Positions 6,447-12,048 of a stretch of 12,048 nt of DNA are shown one piece after another. Made by a program: the position numbers and the translations under genes. The stretch spans positions 1 through 12,048 of the forward strand of contig CAOKJI010000016.1 of NCBI GenBank assembly GCA_948468495.1, read 5' to 3'. The notes beneath the pieces were generated by a model, which did not search any database, was not told where the DNA came from, and saw only the letters and a program-made list of their open reading frames with translations. How positions within the stretch are numbered: position 1 is the stretch's first letter; every line of letters begins with the position of its first letter. The DNA comes from an uncultured Dorea sp. GTDB lineage: Bacteria; Bacillota_A; Clostridia; Lachnospirales; Lachnospiraceae.

Positions 6447-8330
6447 CTAAATATTTAGTCCCTGACGCTTATCCAGTATAATTCCTTCCAGAATATCTGC
6501 CGATTCCTTCGCATCTGCATTAATGATTACCTGTCCGCCGGTCAGCTTCTTCATATCTTCCGTCAATACCTGTACGGCAACTTTGCTTCCGCTCACAAAC
6601 GGCGGCAGGCCAAGATGCAGCGGCAGACCAAGAGCCAGGCCGTAACAGCCGTCCGCCAGAGCCTGTTCCTCCAGCCACTGTGCTGCAGAAAGGACAAGCG
6701 GAAGCTGCGGAAGATCCACGCCCAGCGCCTCGGCAAGCTCCGTTGCAACAATCTCCAGACGCCCAATCGCAAGACAGGGGCCGAAGTTCAATACCGGCGG
6801 AATGCCAAGCTTCTCACAGACTGCCCGAAGCTTCGGTCCTGCATACTCCGCCGCTTCCGGAGTCATAAGGCCGCAATTTTCAATTCCTCCCGAAGAACAG
6901 CCTGCCGTCAGTACAATGATATCTTTCGCAATTAATTCCTTCACCAAATCCACTGTAAGCACGTCATGTCCGCCTGCCGTAAGATTCGAGCATCCTACCA
7001 CGCCTGCAACGCCCTTAATGTCTCCCGACACAATCAAATCAATCAAAGGCTGCCAGTTTCCGCCTAAGAACTTTTTCAACGACACTTCGCTAACGCCCGT
7101 CAGTGTATTCTCATAACCATGTTCTTTCATCAGATTCATCGGTACGCTGCCCCGACGCGCCTGATATGCCTCTACAATCTCGTCTATAATCTCTTCCGTC
7201 ACAGCGGGACGGTTCTCAAAGTCAAATTCTTTCAGTTCCGCATTCGCCTTTTTCGCCACATTATCAATACAAATCTGCTTAATCTTCAATTCATCGCAAA
7301 TAGGCTCGATTCCCGGAAGCGTACAGTTAAACTCTGAAATCACCGCGTCAATTCCTCCAGTTGCAAGAATCGCTTCGCTGGTATAATTATTCCCCGCATG
7401 GCCGTCAAATACCTCTGTGTAATGAGCTCCCCGAAGCTGTAAATCCTGTCCCACACAGGTACAGCCTACCAGTTTAAAGCCTTTCGCGCCCGCCTTTCTT
7501 GCCTTCTCCTTCACATCCTCGTCAGTCAGACGATTCTGTAAGAATGTAAACATCGAATGCTGATGGCCGGTAATCATAATATTGATGTAATCCGGATCAA
7601 TGACTCTCAAGCCTACCGGCGCAAAACGAATCTCCGGTTCTCCCAGTACAACGTCATTCAAAAGATTCGTAAGTACCAGTCCGTAAATTCCTGTAGAAAT
7701 ACCAAGCTTCAGACAATCAAGCAGCATATTGACCGGGTCTGAGTTCAGATTTGTGGAACATTTCACAACTCCATGGAACACTTCAGATTTGGCGCCGCCT
7801 GGTAGAATCCCCAACTCTTTCCACTTCTCATAGCGGGGAGCATAAGCCAGCTTCTCAGTCAGCTTCATCTTCTCATATTCCGGAAGGTACAAATCCTTAA
7901 GAACTGCATCCGCCACAGCTTCCGCGCGTTTGTGAGCGTCCGCTTCCTCTATCCCAAAAATCTCAGCCAGACGATTCAGCGTATTGATTCCTTTAATTTC
8001 TCCTCCGGACTTAGCCGTATTCTTCACGTTCAAAGCCGTATTCTCCACCACATGAATATAGCAGCCGGAACCGGAAGCAACGGCCCTTAAAAGGTTCCTT
8101 GTTACAATGGTATCCGCATTGGCGCCGCAGATACCCCTTGGTGATTCCGGCGTAATCCTACAGGGACCATTTGAACAGAGCCTGCAGCATACGCCTTGTA
8201 ATCCAAACGCACACTTGGTGCTCTGGCTGTCCACGCGGTGATGAGACGTCTCCAGCGGAAGTCCCGCAATAAACTCCTCTAAGGGTTTGTCCGCGCTTTT
8301 ACATGTGTTGCATCCATAACATTGATTCAT
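6447..8330 (-). CDS. cooS: Carbon monoxide dehydrogenase catalytic subunit (divergent CooS)
   Basis: A 627-residue Ni-Fe CODH-family protein. Cluster residues can be placed against Carboxydothermus CODH-II: D-cluster C40 and C48; B-cluster C49, C52, C57 and C68; C-cluster H256, C292, C336, C447, C478 and C519, so the full metal-ligand set is present. Two departures stand out. The H93-H96-H99-H102 proton relay of CODH-II aligns with Y91, V94, N97 and L100 in GCYIHVVENTAL, and the catalytic K563 aligns with Q556 in LEEQALAD. There is also an extra C4-C7-C10 triplet at the N-terminus. No acetyl-CoA synthase gene is nearby, so the enzyme is not in a visible Wood-Ljungdahl cluster. AAGGAGG lies 7 nt before the ATG. 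It is first in an operon with cooF and the flavoprotein. CO oxidation is the family activity; with these substitutions it is not assured. Confidence 0.9.
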   Translation of the reverse strand: MNQCYGCNTCKSADKPLEEFIAGLPLETSHHRVDSQSTKCAFGLQGVCCRLCSNGPCRITPESPRGICGANADTIVTRNLLRAVASGSGCYIHVVENTALNVKNTAKSGGEIKGINTLNRLAEIFGIEEADAHKRAEAVADAVLKDLYLPEYEKMKLTEKLAYAPRYEKWKELGILPGGAKSEVFHGVVKCSTNLNSDPVNMLLDCLKLGISTGIYGLVLTNLLNDVVLGEPEIRFAPVGLRVIDPDYINIMITGHQHSMFTFLQNRLTDEDVKEKARKAGAKGFKLVGCTCVGQDLQLRGAHYTEVFDGHAGNNYTSEAILATGGIDAVISEFNCTLPGIEPICDELKIKQICIDNVAKKANAELKEFDFENRPAVTEEIIDEIVEAYQARRGSVPMNLMKEHGYENTLTGVSEVSLKKFLGGNWQPLIDLIVSGDIKGVAGVVGCSNLTAGGHDVLTVDLVKELIAKDIIVLTAGCSSGGIENCGLMTPEAAEYAGPKLRAVCEKLGIPPVLNFGPCLAIGRLEIVATELAEALGVDLPQLPLVLSAAQWLEEQALADGCYGLALGLPLHLGLPPFVSGSKVAVQVLTEDMKKLTGGQVIINADAKESADILEGIILDKRQGLNI

Positions 8331-8354
8331 AAATCTACCTCCTTGTTGTATTTT

Positions 8355-8457
8355 TATACTTTATAAAATGGCCATAATGTAGTGCCCGTAGTGTATACCT
8401 TATAAAACGGCCGAATGGCCATTAGGGGTGCCCGTAAGGTATAACTTTTGTATAAAA
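8355..8457 (-). repeat. Tandem palindromic repeat in the cooS leader
   Basis: On the minus strand there is a 50-nt unit (8457-8408), a 39-nt unit (8407-8369) and a trailing half-unit (8368-8355). Each begins TTTTATA and contains TATAC, ACGGGCAC and ATGGCCA; the first unit has an extra TTCGGCCG. In unit 1, TATACCTTA and TAAGGTATA form a perfect 9-bp dyad closing over a 7-pair inner hairpin (AATGGCC-ATTC-GGCCGTT, one G-T pair). Both units lie between the predicted transcription start and the cooS ribosome site, so they would be present in the leader RNA. They could act as RNA structure or as DNA operators. Confidence 0.7.
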
Positions 8458-8478
8458 TATATCTCTGATTTATTAAAA

Positions 8479-8507
8479 ATTTTACTATAATTTACGATTT
8501 TTTTCAA
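8479..8507 (-). promoter_or_regulatory. Sigma-A promoter of the cooS operon
   Basis: On the minus strand TTGAAA (8507-8502) and TAAAAT (8484-8479) are 17 nt apart. Transcription would begin near 8472 and give a leader of about 140 nt that contains the whole tandem repeat. No CooA-type dyad was recognised near it, so CO control by that route is not supported by the sequence. Confidence 0.6.
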
Positions 8508-8544
8508 TATTATAAATACAATTCCCATATTTAGTCCCTTAATT

Positions 8545-8659
8545 GTTACTGTTCACTCCGTTCACAGTAACCTTCGCAAATACATTTAAAATTCGCTCAC
8601 AACTGAATCATTTTCTTACGTACTTTGCAGTGAATGCAAAGTACTGTATGAACAGTAAC
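8545..8659. repeat. Palindromic repeat element (REP/MITE-like), 115 bp
   Basis: The ends are perfect 11-bp inverted repeats: GTTACTGTTCA at 8545-8555 and its complement at 8649-8659. Inside, the left end forms a second dyad GTTACTGT/ACAGTAAC (8545-8552 with 8564-8571), and 8620-8629 pairs perfectly with 8635-8644 over a 5-nt GTGAA loop. There is no ORF. The structure resembles a non-autonomous interspersed element or a folded RNA and is not explained by the neighbouring genes. No target-site duplication is obvious. Confidence 0.6.
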
Positions 8660-8865
8660 CCTTAATCTACATTAATATCAGCTATAAAACCTCCTTTTAA
8701 TTTTGAGAAAAATAACGCCTACCGTCAAGTAAGCGTTACGATTAGCTTTCATACATCTTACATTTCAATACTGCAAATCGCCTTAGAACGTGTTTTATAC
8801 TATCATCTTGCGCGCTTCGTAATAAGCAAGTCGTTTCTACAGTTTGCTTTCCAACAGCAGTCATA
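8660..8865. other. Gene-free interval between the palindromic element and the cupin terminator
   Basis: No ORF with a credible start was found on either strand. On the minus strand it holds the terminator at 8708-8738, a weak possible promoter (TTACGA, 17 nt, TATAAA, around 8790-8818), and a perfect AAAAGGAGG ribosome-site sequence (8698-8690) followed by no usable frame. The rest shows only short weak dyads. Confidence 0.5.
8708..8738 (-). terminator. Rho-independent terminator, minus strand
   Basis: TAACGC pairs with GCGTTA across 8713-8738, with a further TAC/GTA inside after one mismatch and a 6-nt loop. On the minus strand the stem is followed by ATTTTTC. It is about 200 nt past the cupin stop and downstream of that gene's own terminator, so it either backs that one up or ends a separate small transcript. 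Confidence 0.65.
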
Positions 8866-8919
8866 TCAAAAAGCAGGAGAACAGGCAGCGTGTGAACTGC
8901 AGCCTCTTTAACCCTGCTT
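8866..8919 (-). terminator. Terminator of the cupin gene
   Basis: AAGCAGG, overlapping the cupin stop codon, pairs with CCTGCTT (complement of 8871-8877) and is followed by TTTTT on the minus strand. The loop is long, about 35 nt, and carries a smaller GCAG/CTGC hairpin. The large loop makes this a medium-strength call. Confidence 0.55.
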
Positions 8920-9241
8920 AAAATGAAACAATAAGCTGCATCTTAAATTGTTCTTCCCCATATACGGCATGAGGAATATCTTTCGGCATAATCAACGTCT
9001 CTCCCCTTTCCAACACAAACACTTCGCCGCCAACAGTAAACCTGCCTCTGCCTTCTAATACAGTAACCATAGCATCCCCGCCGGACGCATGAGTCGATAT
9101 CTCCTCTCCTTTATCAAATGAGAAAATCGTCATACTGACAGCTTCATTCTGTACCAGCGTCCTGCTAACCACCTGTCCAGGCTGATATTCCACCATATCA
9201 CTCAATCTCAGTTTCGTTTGTTTTTCAATATTCTTGTACAT
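8918..9241 (-). CDS. Small single-domain cupin protein
   Basis: A 107-residue cytosolic protein with one cupin barrel. The core runs from about residue 36 to 95: STHASGGDAMVTVLEGRG (49-66) is cupin motif 1 and GETLIMPKDIPHAV (80-93) is motif 2. The metal site looks reduced. The usual H-x-H of motif 1 is H51-x-S53, with D56 where Glu is common and H91 in motif 2, so metal binding is uncertain. The ATG at 9241 is chosen over a longer frame from 9358 because GGAGGG lies 8 nt before it and the longer version would overlap the permease gene. It follows that gene by 23 nt and probably shares its transcript. The substrate or ligand is unknown. Confidence 0.8.
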   Translation of the reverse strand: MYKNIEKQTKLRLSDMVEYQPGQVVSRTLVQNEAVSMTIFSFDKGEEISTHASGGDAMVTVLEGRGRFTVGGEVFVLERGETLIMPKDIPHAVYGEEQFKMQLIVSF

Positions 9242-9264
9242 CTTACAATCCCTCCGATTCCATT

Positions 9265-10002
9265 TTATAAATTCTTGATAATCAGCGCGATTCCTGACAC
9301 AATCAACATGATTATTACGAGCTTTTTCACTGTCGTTTCGGAAATTCTTCTGCTGCATGCAATCCCCAGATACAGCCCTGCCACCATAAACGGCGCAAGC
9401 TTTACAGCCTGAATGAAATTAGAAAAAGTCAATATCCCGCAAACAGCATAAAACATGATTCTCAGCGTATTTTCAACCAAAAATACAACACATATATTAG
9501 CTTTAAACTCATGGCTTCCATCTGTCACCCTGCTCATATAAGCCCCTAACAGCGCCCCTACGCCATACAATCCGCACAACAGACCGGACAATACGCCTAT
9601 AAAAATTAGCACAGCCTTTGTTTTTTTGCCTGACCCTTCCTTGTATTCCCCAAGCATCTCAAGTCCCACAATCACAATCAAAAAGCCGAATAGAACCTTT
9701 ATCAATTTAGCATCTCCATTTGCTAACAGAAAAATTCCAGGCAGACTCCCGGCAATAACCAAAACCGCAAGAGGTATACAGAGCCTCCATTCAATAGACT
9801 TCCTCTCCTGATACGCCATAATCAGATTACTAGGATATCCCAGCAACAACTCTACTGGAGAAATGCTGATATTATTATTCCCGAAACTTAAGATTGTCGT
9901 AAAAACAAGGGTATTCGCGAACCCACATAAACCCTTTACAAAAAAAGCCGCTACCGCTGCCGCCATCCACCATCCCAATTCCAAGAATTTGTTTGCTTCC
10001 AT
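9265..10002 (-). CDS. TauE/SafE-family (sulfite exporter-like) permease
   Basis: A 245-residue integral membrane protein with about seven or eight hydrophobic segments, the size and layout of the TauE/SafE family, which has two internal repeats. The first repeat is marked by KGLCGFANTLVFTTILSF near the N-terminus, followed by the LLGYPSNLIMAYQERKSI loop. The second is marked by GLLCGLYGVGALLGAY (about 140-155). Members export sulfite, sulfoacetate or other organic anions, and substrate cannot be read from sequence. A GAGG-type ribosome site lies close to the ATG at 10002. The gene starts 70 nt after the metallopeptidase-like gene with no terminator seen between them, and is followed by the cupin gene. 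The distant nitrite/sulfite reductase gene does not by itself prove a sulfite substrate. Confidence 0.85.
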   Translation of the reverse strand: MEANKFLELGWWMAAAVAAFFVKGLCGFANTLVFTTILSFGNNNISISPVELLLGYPSNLIMAYQERKSIEWRLCIPLAVLVIAGSLPGIFLLANGDAKLIKVLFGFLIVIVGLEMLGEYKEGSGKKTKAVLIFIGVLSGLLCGLYGVGALLGAYMSRVTDGSHEFKANICVVFLVENTLRIMFYAVCGILTFSNFIQAVKLAPFMVAGLYLGIACSRRISETTVKKLVIIMLIVSGIALIIKNL

Positions 10003-10072
10003 TTTCCCTCAGACCTCTTCCTCTTCGCGCCAATACCTTTGCTTCGCCGGGCAATCAGACCACCGGAACAAA

Positions 10073-12048
10073 TTACATTTCTTCCAGCAACGTAAACGTA
10101 ACCTGACGTCCATAATCAATAATATTAAGAATATCCTGATAGTCAGTCGTATTATTTAATTCTAATATTTTAGAATAAATCTCTTTCACTGTATGAGCGC
10201 CTTTCCCATCCCCAGAACGTTCTTTATTGAGTTCACTCCAACATTTCTTTATATAATCGGCAAGATAACGCTCCGAACATATTTCTCCACTCTCAATCAA
10301 GTCTGCAATTACTTTTAATTCATTATGTGCCTTATTTATCTCTTCCGCATCTATTGTATATAATTCTCCCCATTTCTGAACAGCAGTTTGAATATCCATC
10401 AAACTATGTTCCGCCGTAGACAGACTAATATATATCCTAAGATAGATACCGGTATTCAGTTCTCCCATCTTCGGCAACGCAACTTCCAGATAATCAATTG
10501 CTGACAACTCGAGAAAATGGAGCATACAGATATCCGCATATGTCTCTCGAAATGAAATTCGTAAATCACTAATACGGTTTGCAAAAAGCGGCAGCTGGCT
10601 AACTAATTCCCGTTCTGATAAACCAAAGAATTGTGCCCCACAGTAGTCACTAAGTACATAATCTCTTGCAAGTTCTGCATAAGCTTCTGTAATTTTTAAT
10701 TCATCCGCGATACGGCATACTCTTTCCGCAATATCCAAAAGCGGTTGTCTGTAAACATCTTCACAACTCTCGCCCGTCTCTATCTCATAATTACACTTAA
10801 GCGTATTATCCAAAAAATCGAGGGCCAGATATTTTAAGAATTTTTCTCTATTGCTTATCACATTATCAAAACAGTACTTCATCAGCTCACATGCTACGCA
10901 GTCTAGAAAAAAATAATAACGCTCTTCCCTCATCCGAAACCTCTCACCCATATAATGAGCCAGCTCATGACAAAGCGCTGGGAGCAGTCTGTTCGGATTA
11001 TACAGCAAAGAATATGGTATCGTAATTTGCAGCAACCCCTGAGTCTCCCCATTCGGCCGAAAAAGTTCTACTGTATCTACGTCCATTTTTGCACTGGGCG
11101 CCAGCAGAAAACAAAAAGTATTCGTCTTTGTATCATCCAGTTTCTTCAGTTCATCACTAAATGACAGTAAAAATATAGTTGCATACTCCAAAACAAACGC
11201 CGGTATATCATAAGTTAGAGGTCTTACCTCTGGTCGGTGAGATAATTGTCCTTCTGCCCGCATCAGGTGTTCCATAGTATGAATACACAATTCTGCAAAC
11301 TCCAAATACAGAGGTTTATTCAAAAGTTCAAGCGCGCAAATCACATTATCCCAAAATGCATTTAATCCTGGAAGAATCAAAAACACCGACTCATCCAAAA
11401 TTGCTGTCCGACTCATATGTACCAGAGTATTCGTCAACTCTATAAGCGGACGCAGCCATTCCCGGTGCTCAGCAAAAAGACTTTCTGCGTCGTCATTTTT
11501 CACTACCTTATCCAGAACTTTCTTTTGAACCTGGTAACTATATTTTTCAAGATCGTTTTGCATACCGGATTTTGGCGCGGCACCTTCCCATCCAATTCCG
11601 ATACGAGTAATGATATCGTAAAAAATGTTCAAAATATTACTTCCATCCTCGTACCACATACGATATAATCTGACCAGACGTTCCATCGGTATCTTCTCAG
11701 CGCAAATAATCGCATCCTCATTCCCAGTTACCCGATATAACTGACCTGTCCGCTCCTCATCCAGACATTCCCGGGCTTTTTGCAGTTCATCTTCTGCCGC
11801 ACCGCCGCGAATCGCAAAACGAATCGACATAAAGTCAATATAATCGTTTTCCATCCCGCTTAATTCAACTTCCCCTTTTATCAAGGAACCCGGAATACAA
11901 AAATACGTATATGCGCTGCCCACTAACTCACAATTTGTTGCCTGTAATGACCATTGCGACAATATATGAAATTTCTTTGATCTGCTGACCAGTACAGTAT
12001 CACTCAATTCCACTGTATAATATGTTCTCCAGTTTATTTCCCTATAAT
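10073..12048 (-). CDS. Large HExxH (gluzincin-like) metallopeptidase-like protein, probably 5' partial
   Basis: I do not recognise the family. The frame runs 646 codons from a GTG at 12013, but no in-frame stop occurs between there and the window end. The extra codons (Y-R-E-I-N-W-R-T-Y-Y-T) look like protein, and the GTG has only a poorly spaced GGAG. The true start is therefore probably outside. Numbering from the GTG, the clear motif is H349-E350-L-A-H353, a zinc-peptidase HExxH, with a likely third ligand at E490 in RETYADI (ExxAD, as in M48-like and other gluzincins). No signal peptide or membrane segment is evident in the part seen. The N-terminal third is mixed, and the C-terminal part is helical and charged. 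The gene is visibly richer in A+T than the CODH operon, a hint of transfer. Its partners are likely upstream, beyond the window. A role in protein processing or a conflict system is possible but unsupported. Confidence 0.7.
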   Translation of the reverse strand, partial: YREINWRTYYTVELSDTVLVSRSKKFHILSQWSLQATNCELVGSAYTYFCIPGSLIKGEVELSGMENDYIDFMSIRFAIRGGAAEDELQKARECLDEERTGQLYRVTGNEDAIICAEKIPMERLVRLYRMWYEDGSNILNIFYDIITRIGIGWEGAAPKSGMQNDLEKYSYQVQKKVLDKVVKNDDAESLFAEHREWLRPLIELTNTLVHMSRTAILDESVFLILPGLNAFWDNVICALELLNKPLYLEFAELCIHTMEHLMRAEGQLSHRPEVRPLTYDIPAFVLEYATIFLLSFSDELKKLDDTKTNTFCFLLAPSAKMDVDTVELFRPNGETQGLLQITIPYSLLYNPNRLLPALCHELAHYMGERFRMREERYYFFLDCVACELMKYCFDNVISNREKFLKYLALDFLDNTLKCNYEIETGESCEDVYRQPLLDIAERVCRIADELKITEAYAELARDYVLSDYCGAQFFGLSERELVSQLPLFANRISDLRISFRETYADICMLHFLELSAIDYLEVALPKMGELNTGIYLRIYISLSTAEHSLMDIQTAVQKWGELYTIDAEEINKAHNELKVIADLIESGEICSERYLADYIKKCWSELNKERSGDGKGAHTVKEIYSKILELNNTTDYQDILNIIDYGRQVTFTLLEEM

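Noticed and set aside
8369..8434. Sigma-54 (-24/-12) promoter in the cooS leader
   Set aside because: GGGCAC resembles a -24 element, but the required GC is not at the correct spacing in either unit, and a good sigma-A promoter lies upstream.
8355..8457. CRISPR array
   Set aside because: There are repeats but no unique spacers, unit lengths differ (50 and 39), and no cas gene is present.
9241..9358. Longer cupin protein starting at 9358
   Set aside because: The extra 39 residues overlap the permease gene and match no cupin pattern; the ATG at 9241 has a proper ribosome site.
10025..10072. A further copy of the palindromic repeat between the metallopeptidase-like and permease genes
   Set aside because: Only short pieces (ATACCTT, GGGCA) match, with wrong spacing and no ATGGCCAT motif; within chance.

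Overview
The window reads as chromosomal DNA of an anaerobic, low-to-mid GC Firmicute, most likely a gut-type member of Clostridia (Lachnospiraceae-like). The signs are strong AGGAGG-type ribosome sites, sigma-A promoters, a Rex-type operator, a stand-alone carbon monoxide dehydrogenase operon and oxygen-sensitive Fe-S enzymes. Nine genes lie on the minus strand and one on the plus strand. No rRNA, tRNA, phage or transposase gene was seen.

Layout from left to right. (1) Positions 1-29 hold the first ten codons of a CCG-domain (HdrB-like) protein that leaves the window. It sits just behind an LDH-fold 2-hydroxyacid dehydrogenase (62-1009) with a sigma-A promoter overlapped by a near-perfect Rex operator. 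The dehydrogenase has the malate-type Arg at the substrate-specificity position. (2) 1252-2772 is a siroheme/[4Fe-4S] nitrite/sulfite reductase-like protein with its own promoter and an AT-rich nested terminator. (3) 2972-3772 is a plus-strand SDR oxidoreductase with an enlarged cofactor loop and a strong terminator. (4) 3901-4593 is an MgtC/SapB-family membrane protein. (5) 4760-8330 is a three-gene operon of cooS (carbon monoxide dehydrogenase-like), cooF (four-cluster ferredoxin) and an FAD/NAD oxidoreductase. As a set they would pass electrons from the CooS active site through CooF to the flavoprotein and NAD(P). (6) 8331-8917 is a gene-free region holding the cooS leader and promoter, a palindromic repeat element and two terminators. 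(7) 8918-10002 encodes a small cupin and a TauE/SafE-family permease. (8) 10073 to the window end is a large, unrecognised HExxH metallopeptidase-like protein, apparently open past the window edge and more AT-rich than its neighbours.

The most unusual points concern the CODH operon. CooS keeps every predicted metal ligand but lacks the histidine relay and catalytic lysine of characterised CODHs, and it carries an extra N-terminal Cys-x2-Cys-x2-Cys. The operon is also bracketed by inverted copies of a previously unlabelled 39-50 bp tandem repeat built from short palindromes about 12 bp apart. One copy lies in the transcribed cooS leader and the other lies between the last gene of the operon and the MgtC gene.

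All functional calls come from reading motifs by eye; no database search was possible.
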